Shown here: positions 30,977 to 38,199 of the stretch, one piece after another | Layout of the letters: every line of letters begins with the position of its first letter | Position numbering within the stretch: position 1 is the first letter of the stretch | NCBI GenBank assembly: GCA_000310025.1 | Contig: FN649743.1 | Span: forward strand, 2,839,358 to 2,877,556 | Length of the DNA stretch: 38,199 bases | DNA from: Ectocarpus siliculosus | Lineage: Eukaryota > Sar > Phaeophyceae > Ectocarpales > Ectocarpaceae | Direction: 5' to 3' | The notes under the pieces: model-generated | The model's database searches: none | Seen by the model: only the letters and a program-made list of their open reading frames with translations | Told to the model about the DNA's origin: nothing | Translations under genes and position numbers: made by a program

Positions 30977-32643
30977 CTCATCGGTGGTGGTTCGCCTACT
31001 TCCCCCGGACCGCCTTCAGCATCTTCGGGGACCTCGTCTCGTTCATCACAAGACGCTCGTGTGTCACGCTCTGTTGCCCCTAATACTTCGGTTTTATGCA
31101 ACAACGACAATACTTCGGTATCTGTCGCGCCGTCACACACTGTTGCCTCTAGCACTTCGGTCCTACGCAACGATAACCACACTTCGGTGAATGTTATCCC
31201 TTCTGGTACTTCGGTGCCGTACAATAACAACCATACTTCGGTACCCGTTGTTTTCCCCAGTGTCGATCAGGTCGGTATCCAGACAAATGCTCTCGTCCCA
31301 CCTTCTACATCGCACTTATCATCTGCCACCTCTGCGTCTCTGCCTCTTCGGACTGGCGCTCCGTCAGAAACTAACCAGTCTGGCGCGAGTACTGTCTTGA
31401 GGTGCGGGAACAGAACCGTAGGACCTTCGGGGCCATCGAGTACCGCTCGTTTGTCGGGCACCGCTCGTTCGCTCCCCCCGTCGTCTGCAGATCAGACCGG
31501 CCGTAGCCATGCGCTTTGGACGATTGAAGAGGAATCGCCTGAATTGGTTACCTCGGGTGAATCTTCGGATACGCTCAACTCGTCTGTGCTCGCTTCCGTT
31601 GAGGGTTCGCCCTCGATTGTTGCACCGGTAGCTAACTTGACTGGTTCCGACCAGCAAGTTACAGGGTCAAATTCGCCTGGCTACGAATCGCGTTGTTCTC
31701 TTGGTCCTGACCGCCGAACATCATCAGATTCCGCCACGAGATATTTCGACCATGGATCGTCTTCGGACGCTCCATCCCTTCCGACGCACGCTCGCCCCAC
31801 GGCGCCCGATACCAGGCCGCCGCTACCGACGTCGACAGTGTTGACACCACCGCTTCGGGAGGACCCTCCCGGAGTGACCTCCGAACAGCCGGCGGTCTCG
31901 CGTACCTTGTCACGGAGGAATGGCCAGGAGCACCACGCCCGGTTTGGTTCTTTAACCGACCCGGCCTTGGCGGCCGTTTCTAGCGAAAGCAACCTGTTGA
32001 ATGACACCTTACGAGGCGTTTCTTCAGGTTTAGAATTGGGGGGCACCCAGCGTGATGTCGCTGGCCCAACTATTGCGAACAATTCGGCTCCCGTCGATTC
32101 TTCGCCGGTCTCTGACATACCCGAGACCGTCCCCATGGACGTTCACGCCGTAAATTACAATGCGGGCGTTTCGGCTGCCTCCGCTTCGACTTCATCAGCT
32201 TCGGCTGCAACCTCAGCTTCGGCTGACCGCACTCCAGGTGTTTCGACTTCTGCAGTTCCCGCTGTCTTTGACCCATCTAACGAGTATTGTACTCCTGATA
32301 TGGTCTTCTTTTGGCAGCCCCCCTCTCCCTTTTCCCAATGGACCCCGTCGACTTTTGTGGTCGATGGAGTGGTATACTCGTGTGCTGAGCAGTTTTTCGC
32401 TGCGGAAAAAGCTCGTCTTTTCGAAGACCATTGCGCTTTACAAAACATCATGCGCGTGTCCGATCCTGCCTTACACAAGAAGTTTGGCCGCGGTGTCCGT
32501 GGTTTCGACCCATCTCTTTGGGAACACGAGCGCGAAAATATTGTGCTCACTGGCTCTTACGCAAAATTTAGTCAAAACTCCGAGTTGCGCGAGCATCTTC
32601 TCGGATCTGGCGACAAAATCCTTGCCGAAGCTATTGTTTGTGA
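30977..32643 (+). pseudogene. Element B linker and truncated NADAR domain
   Basis: About 440 residues of Ser/Thr/Pro-rich linker, with six ACTTCGGT phrases at 31085-31245, lead into NADAR at about 32300: VFFWQPPSPFSQWTPSTF, YSCAEQFFAAEKARLFED, LHKKFGRGVRGFD, GSYAKFSQNSELREHLL, GSGDKILAEA. These match element A and the YbiA/NADAR family and run in one frame, unlike A. The domain stops at about residue 110 because the deletion junction (about 32632-32640) removes the WGIG and G-N-LLG blocks. The frame then runs on out of phase to 32728. Confidence 0.85.
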
Positions 32644-34413
32644 TGCCAAGCCCGCAAGTCATCTCGTCAAACGCCTCGATGGCCTACTTTGTGCCTTCCG
32701 CTGCCTTCGGGCCCTGGTGTATCGGTGAGCGTCGATTATTTCGGTCCCCTTCCGTTGACACCGCGCGGAAACACATATATTCTGATTTTCACTGACCGTT
32801 TCAGCCGCCGTGCTGACATGTACGCGGTTACGGCTGCAGAATTCACCGCCGAAGGCACCGCTGACGTACTTGTCAATCGGTATATCCCTTTATGGGGTTG
32901 CCCTTTGAGTCTCTTGTCTGATAATGGCTCTCAGTTTTGTTCTAAACTGTCGCAGGCTGTATACGCCCGTCTGGCTATACGCAAAGTGGCCACCAGCTCT
33001 TACCATCCCAACGGCAATGGGGGTGTGGAGTGCGTAAATCACACTATGGCTCAGATGTTGGCTATGGTCGTCAATGAGAGGCAAGATGATTGGGACATTC
33101 ATCTGCCGCACGTTGAGTTTGCCTACAACAATTCGGTTAGTGTCGCTACTGGTTTCGCGCCCAACGAGGTGCATATGAACCGACTGCCACGCATGCCGAT
33201 GACGGTTTTTGAGCATCCATATGCTCGAGGCCACCAAAGCTTGCATCGCGATCAACTTGAGTATTGCGATCTTGCTGCTGATCGCCAACGTCGTTCTTAC
33301 GATTTAGTTCGCGAACAGCACAACCTGTCCGTTTCGAGGATTGGGCGGCGTAACTCCGCCCTATCGGATGCTTTGCGCAAGGTCCCCTCATACACCGTCG
33401 GTGGATGGGTTTGGGTGTACAACACCGAATCTACCATTCGCCAAGGTGTTCGTTCAGGCACGGATGACAAGGTCCTCAAGGCTAAGTTGTCTTTCCTGTG
33501 GACTGGTCCGTTCAAGATCTTGGCCGTGGGTCCGTGTCCTGACGCTCCCGACGGTTGTCCTCTGGCTTCCAAGTTACTGTATTTGGATCTTCCATCGGAT
33601 CTGCCGGGTCCGGACTCGAAAAACCGTGTGTCAGTTGCGCGTTGCAAGCCTTGCGCTAATCCGCATGACACTGAAGACTTGCCTCGGTTCCTGCCTGCCG
33701 GCCTTACACCGTATGTGCTAAACTCCTATGCGAATAAATCTCCTCCCTACCATGTTACGGAAGACGACGTGTCGACTCCGGTCGAACGTCTCGAGGTTGA
33801 CCGCATTAGTGGCCATCAGTCTGTTCGTGGCCGTGGTGGCACCATCGCTGTTTTATACCAAACGCATTGGAAAGGTCTTCTTCGTCCTTCTTGGGAACGT
33901 GAGATGGACCTCCAGCATTCCAAGCCCCACATTCTCCGGTACTGGACGGGTTCGCCTGATCAACATCGCCAAACGAATCGTCGCTATCGGGCGATGCGTA
34001 TTGGTGCGGCCACCCGCGAGATGGCGCGCGCTAAAGGGGAGCGAGCTTTGCCTTCGGGTTATTCGCTCGTCTCTCGTTCAACTTGGGACCGTCGCTTCGC
34101 CAATACTCCGCTACCTGCCGGCGCTTTCTTCTGGTACAAAGCTCGCGATGGATTCTGGTGGTTGGGCAAGATTACTGGACCGCCTCTACCGTCCGACTTC
34201 TACGTCGTCCGCTTCTTGGACGATCCTGGCCCTGTCAAGCTCGCCCTTCCTGATGTTCGCTACTCCGCCGCTGAAACCGCCGTCTCCGGATCCTGGTGCC
34301 TCCAAGTTCACAGCGGCAGTGCCCTTTTTAAGGGGATCCTTCGCAACGTCGACATGTCGCGTGGTGACCCCGGGACTGATTCGTCGCCTGATAACGTTGC
34401 GCGCCCCCATTAA
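32644..34413 (+). pseudogene. pol: Element B integrase core, chromodomain and Tudor-like end
   Basis: Opens after the deletion junction in the frame reading QARKSSRQTPRWP, equivalent to the sequence just after the zinc finger in A. The DD35E core is intact: Asp at 32734, Asp at 32920, Glu at 33028. GGWVWVYNTESTIRQG and WTGPFKILAVGP follow, then a chromodomain-like stretch (about 33787-33950: LEVDRISGHQ, VLYQTHWKGLLRPSWERE) and a Tudor-like stretch (about 34115-34270: FFWYKARDGFWWLGKI, YVVRFLDDPGP). Stop TAA 34411-34413. There is no in-frame ATG at the start; it was once part of the polyprotein. Confidence 0.88.
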
Positions 34414-34973
34414 GAGGACGTGCTAGTTGTCTTGGCTTTCTGTTGTTTTCAGCGTTGTTTGGGTTGCTTTTTAGCCTTGGTTGGTTTTCGCTTTCTCCTC
34501 GCTTTATTTTGTGCCTTTAGCGTTTGGTCACGACCTGTAGGTGTTTCGCGCCCATTGTTGCCCCTTCTACACTGCCGTGGCGACTGCGTGAATGGCGTAT
34601 CTTATCGTTTTCTTACGATACCGGTCTTGTTGTGGTTCCTACAGTGATCCTTTCTTTTTGTCGTTATGACGACCTCTGTTTTTCTTTTCTGTTTTTCTTC
34701 CTTTCTTTGTGTCTTCCTTTCTTTGGTTCCGATCTTCTTCCGGTCGTCGTAGGCTTTTCTTAGCCTCGTCAGTTCCTTCCTGTCTGTGTCTTTTTGTCGT
34801 TTTAGAAGTCAAACGATGGTCTTGCGACTCATCGAGTGAGAGGTGTGGGAGGGTGAATTGTGCTGTTTTGGAGCTCCACTTCCTCGATACTTTCATTTAG
34901 AGACTCGACAATTGCTTGTCAAGACTCCGAGGTTTTACAGTATCTGCGTATGAGAACCTCCAGGGTGGGCTAG
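34414..34973 (+). other. 3' region and polypurine tract of element B
   Basis: T-rich and non-coding. The last bases, CCAGGGTGGGCTAG, lie directly against the LTR, and CAGGGTGGGCTAG is repeated exactly before the 3' LTR of element A, marking it as the PPT region shared by both families. Confidence 0.7.
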
Positions 34974-35241
34974 TGTTATAGGATTCAGATGTGTAGACGG
35001 AACATAGAAGAGCTTGGTTCCTTCTAGAAGGCGCGGAGAGATGTAACTCTCCGCGGAAGGATAAAAAGCAGGGGACAGGATCTAGTAGCCCCTGCTTGTG
35101 CAGAGGATCATGTGCCCCTTGGTGTCATTCCTACCGATACCCAAGGCAACAGCTACTGCTGCTGCTGTTCTACAAGAGTAACAACAAGTGAGTTCTTCTT
35201 CACGGGTCAACCAGACTTCATCACGCGTGCATACCACTACA
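34974..35241 (+). repeat. Element B 3' LTR (268 bp)
   Basis: One mismatch to 26249-26516; followed by CTTT (35242-35245). Confidence 0.95.
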
Positions 35242-35245
35242 CTTT

Positions 35246-35516
35246 GCAGCATTTTCTTACCTAGCCATATCCCCTTTTATGGGTAATAGCATTTTTCATT
35301 GAGCCGCACTTGTGTTGTCAATTTGGTTATGCAAGCTTTGTCTCAATGGTGGTGTGGGGGGTAGATTCGGGATATTTCTACAGCTCCCCTTCCCTTTGGA
35401 TGATATTGTGAAGAGTCATATCTTTCGATTCAGGAGTATTTACCATCAGCTCTTCTGGATCGAGCTTATTGGATTTGAGTATAGAATCTGCATAGATGAT
35501 CTTCAGGGTGGGCTAG
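35246..35516 (+). other. Remaining 3' region and polypurine tract of element A
   Basis: Continuation of A after the nested insertion, non-coding, ending in CAGGGTGGGCTAG next to the 3' LTR. Confidence 0.75.
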
Positions 35517-35800
35517 TGTTAAGGAGTGTTGCTGTAGGGCCTAGATAGGGTACATCTTAGTCTAGTATAGGATGTGGGATGTCCGTGAGGTATACCTATC
35601 AGGGACCATACCACATCAGGACTCAGCTATCTGCGTGCCCCCTGGTTGCTAGGAGGATCCCCTCCTCAATCAGACCTTCCTCGCTCTCAATTCAAGCAAC
35701 ATCTCATTTCTACACAATCGTGGAGACAAGGCATCAAGCGACCGTACCTCTTTCTTTACCCTAGGACCCAGCTGCTTCCAACAGCTGGACCTCCTTTATA
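35517..35800 (+). repeat. Element A 3' LTR (284 bp)
   Basis: Matches 16785-17085 apart from four substitutions and the absence of the 17-bp insertion. It ends CTTTATA before host sequence TTATGCG. Confidence 0.9.
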
Positions 35801-38019
35801 TTATGCGTCTATCTTGCTTTCGCCATCAAGTCGAGCACGACGTTGGTTGTTCGTGCAGACCCCACCGTAAAAGGTCGAATCCTTGATTCAACGTCGAACT
35901 CCGGACGTGTCCCACACCCCAAACTCTTCGACGAAAATGCTAACAATCCCAGCACGGGTCGCCGCATCAAAACGAACGGCCCCTCGCAAATTGACCGGTA
36001 TTGTACGGGGATGAACATAAGGCTAGCAATACACGCAAACCACACTCGCTCTCAAAACCCTTCGTACGAGTGCATACTGTGGCAATGCTACCTTGGCCGC
36101 GTCGTACTACGACGACAGTGACATGGCGGCGGGACTGAGAGATGCGCGCAACAAAATAGTACACATCGCCAACACTGTTTCACAATCGAGTGACCCTACT
36201 TGGTGAAGTCACTTTATGGTGTGGGACGACAATCATGCCCGGGTGCGGATGGACCTTCCGGAGTAACTAATGGAGGCATACAGGCCGTCTTTTTTGTCCT
36301 TTTCGTGGACTGGGGGTGGTCACCTTTTGCAGAGAATATCTTGCAAAATATTGCAAGTCTACTTCAGTTTGGTGTCGGACAACTGCAGGGCAGCGTGCTC
36401 CAGCCAAGCCAGGGATTCCTTCAGCGCGGAGCGCTGGCCAGTTCCGATCAAATGCTTAGCCGGGTAGCAAATGATATTAACGTGGGGCCGCCAGGTGAGG
36501 AACACGGATGGAGTACAGGTGAGGGGGTCGTTGTTCAGGACAAGCGTTGATTGGATTGCTGTCAAGGATTGATGGGGATAGAAACACGGGCGGGAGAAGT
36601 TGGGATGCAAGACAAAGAGGACTAACAATTAGTGGAAGAAGGCATGGCGAGGCTTTCGATATGACCGCAGGCGGATGGAAGCACTGGTTTAGTTGACGGG
36701 GTACGGTTCGAGGAAAACACCGGTCCAATACACGAGTGGGTGAACGCCCGTCGCCGAGGCAATGTCGAGTCATTTCCGTTCCCTTAGCAAGAGGCATGCA
36801 AGATAATTATCTACTGATCCTCCTCCGTTAGCATCATATTCCCTCTACAATGCTTAGACCATCTAAGGGCTAGTGGGTGGACAGAAGCGGGAGATTGTGA
36901 AATGTGGCGCGTAAGCACGTCTGCCACAGGCCTGCGGCGACGTGAAGTCTCATGCCAAAGCCGAAATACCCCGTGGGTATCGTTGTGCTCTCATCGTCTT
37001 CGCTACTGCTGCTGTGGTGGTGATCCTCCTCGTTTGTCCTTTTCCGTGCGGTGTGGTCACCCAAGCACCTGGTATTCTGCCCGAATAGCGTCTCGGTCGA
37101 AGATGGCCCCTTCAAGCCGCCGCGTCTTGTTCTTCAACCGAGCTTTCAGCCTGGCCACCTTTCGTCAACGCCACAGAGGATGCCGCCAAGGTTCAATCGA
37201 GGACTAGGGTTGGCTACGCACTGTACAACGAACGTGTGTAGAGGAGATCAGTACAAGTCATCACGAACGAATCAATAATTCCCGAGTGGGAAGCGACACT
37301 TTCATACTGCTCACGTGGCAACGAGGGGACCCCCTTAGCTTGGTGCTATCGTTGTCAGCTCAGGGCAGCACAGTGAAAGGCAATACAAAAACCCATATTT
37401 CTCATTGGGAAGAGCAAGACCACCCGCCCATGTTTCCCCTCCAGAAAGCACGAGAGCCCCAAACCGTACCAATCCTGTTTTCGAGGCACTTGACGCTCTT
37501 AAAAATGTCATGAACCGTTCCTTTAACCCCCCTCGACCAGATCAAGGAGTTTCCAAGGGTCAAAGCGTATACGGTCCCCCTCGATCGATAGCCAGCCCGA
37601 GACAACTAACCGACCAAGACACCCCGAACCCATGCCGCACTGACCTCGTCCTGCGCGTCGCTTGGAGCCCTCCCCACCCCCGCCACGTTGACATCTGCCC
37701 CACTCTCCGCCCCCAGAGCTCTCGAGCCGGAGGGTCTCGACCCCCACGCGCAGCGACAGCGCGAGGTCCTGGGCCAGCCCGAGGGCATCTTTCGGTAGGG
37801 TGCCCCCGCCCCCGCCACCGCCACGATCTTCTTTGACCCCGTCGAGCGCAAGACGGGCGGCGTCACCAGCAGGAGCAGCTCCGGCAGCACGAGCACCAGC
37901 TGCCCTTGTTGGCGAGCGCTCATCATCGTGGGGCGATTCTCGCCGTCGGAGGGGCACGGCGGCTGAGGCGCCTGTGGGGGGGGGCGTGGTGGTGACGGTT
38001 TCATTCTCTCTCCGCCATT
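35801..38019. other. Right host flank, no secure gene
   Basis: Small minus-strand frames between 35809 and 36164 contain protein-like fragments (DAATRAGIVSIFVEEFGVWD and RPFTVGSARTTNVVLDLM) in different phases. They could be remnants of one exon, perhaps of the receptor upstream of element A, but I recognise no domain. 36200-37400 shows nothing convincing. 37523-37957 is GC-rich, with several overlapping Gly/Ala/Arg-rich frames. Confidence 0.35.
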
Positions 38020-38150
38020 GATGTCGCGTGTGCCGGGCCTCCGCTTCGGTGAGCCGGGACCGCAGCTCGTCCAGCTCTGATATTTGTCAAACAAGCCGGT
38101 TGCAATGTTGGATTCTGATTTCCTGAAGCGTTTGCTTGGCCTTTGTCCGA
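38020..38150 (-). pseudogene. Possible coiled-coil gene fragment with in-frame TGA
   Basis: On the minus strand one frame reads TKAKQTLQEIRIQHCNRLV, then TGA, then QISELDELRSRLTEAEARHT in the same phase. The heptad-like hydrophobic spacing and Glu/Arg content suggest a coiled coil interrupted by a point mutation, consistent with CGA to TGA. Downstream the frame runs into Pro/Arg-rich sequence. The window edge cuts off the rest. Confidence 0.35.
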
Positions 38151-38155
38151 TCATA

Positions 38156-38183
38156 CCCCCCCCCCCCCCCCCCCCCCCCCCCC
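38156..38183. repeat. 28-base C homopolymer at the window edge
   Basis: An uninterrupted C run followed by nine A and then GGGG. It may be a genuine microsatellite or a contig-end artefact. Confidence 0.9.
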
Positions 38184-38199
38184 AAAAAAAAAGGGGCGG

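Larger units (their letters stand above)
26249..35241 (+). mobile_element. Element B: NADAR-bearing Ty3/gypsy retrotransposon nested in element A
   Basis: 8,993 bp with 268-bp LTRs (TGTTATAGG...CACTACA) that differ at one position (G at 26338 against A). CTTT duplications place it inside the 3' region of A, same orientation. It holds a long gag, the UGA, the linker, about 110 residues of NADAR, and integrase core with chromodomain and Tudor-like end. A deletion near 32632-32640 joins NADAR straight to the integrase linker; by comparison with A it removed about 4.1 kb (end of NADAR, protease, RT, RNase H, integrase zinc finger). Without RT it cannot have copied itself unaided, unless the deletion came after insertion. 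Confidence 0.93.
16785..35800 (+). mobile_element. Element A: NADAR-bearing Ty3/gypsy retrotransposon, interrupted by element B
   Basis: Bounded by direct LTRs 16785-17085 and 35517-35800, which differ by four substitutions and a 17-bp indel. Without the nested element B and one copy of its 4-bp duplication, A is about 10.0 kb. Order: LTR, PBS, truncated gag, UGA, linker, NADAR, protease, RT, RNase H, linker, integrase, chromodomain, Tudor-like domain, repeat-rich 3' region, PPT, LTR. Flanking 4-mers are TTAG and TTAT, a one-mismatch target duplication at best. About 3.4 kb of 5' gag present in B is missing, with the break right after the PBS, so A is defective. RT/RNase H/integrase order and the chromodomain place it with Ty3/gypsy chromoviruses. 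Confidence 0.9.

Noticed and set aside
16785-35804. Perfect target-site duplication for element A
   Set aside because: Flanks are TTAG and TTAT; one mismatch, so I do not claim an exact duplication.
38156-38199. C and A homopolymers as a telomere or functional tract
   Set aside because: They are simple homopolymers at the very end of the window with no telomere unit; more likely a microsatellite or assembly artefact.

Overview
The window is eukaryotic: spliced host exons, long introns, and three LTR retrotransposons that make up about two thirds of it. The host exons (minus strand) encode a seven-transmembrane receptor with a C-terminal RGS domain. That, plus the codon style and element types, suggests a stramenopile, most likely a brown alga. 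The taxon is an inference; nothing in the window proves it.

Layout. 1-3756: mostly non-coding flank with one weak plus-strand ORF. 3757-15122: minus-strand 7TM-RGS gene. Exons are 14778-15122, 12044-12236 and 11507-11676 (membrane segments), then 4745-5112, 4264-4397 and 3757-4040 (RGS domain). Splice phases agree for the first five exons; the last junction is off by one base. Element C, 5147-10846, sits in the intron just upstream of the 4745-5112 exon: 5,700 bp, two identical 486-bp LTRs, 5-bp target duplication AGGCC, a copia-like Gag and no pol.

16785-35800: element A, a Ty3/gypsy-type element (about 10.0 kb without its insert). Its 3' region was split by element B (26249-35241; 8,993 bp; 268-bp LTRs; 4-bp target duplication CTTT). 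LTR divergence agrees with the nesting: A has 4 substitutions plus a 17-bp indel, B has 1 substitution, C has 0. A and B are related but distinct families. They share the PPT, the PBS start, the protein order and about two thirds of integrase residues, but their LTRs look unrelated.

The main discovery is the protein architecture of A and B: Gag, a single in-phase UGA stop, a long Ser/Thr/Pro-rich linker, a NADAR domain (YbiA/DUF1768 family; ADP-ribose N-glycosidase-like), protease, RT, RNase H, integrase, chromodomain, and a Tudor-like domain. An ADP-ribose-processing domain inside a retrotransposon polyprotein suggests an element-encoded counter to host ADP-ribosylation, or a role in nucleic-acid modification. 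Both copies are defective in complementary ways. A lost the 5' part of gag and carries frameshifts in gag, NADAR and integrase. B lost the end of NADAR plus protease, RT, RNase H and the integrase zinc finger. Each corrects to an intact length of roughly 13.1-13.4 kb.

35801-38199: right host flank, with a possible coiled-coil gene fragment at the edge and a 28-base C run that may be an assembly artefact.
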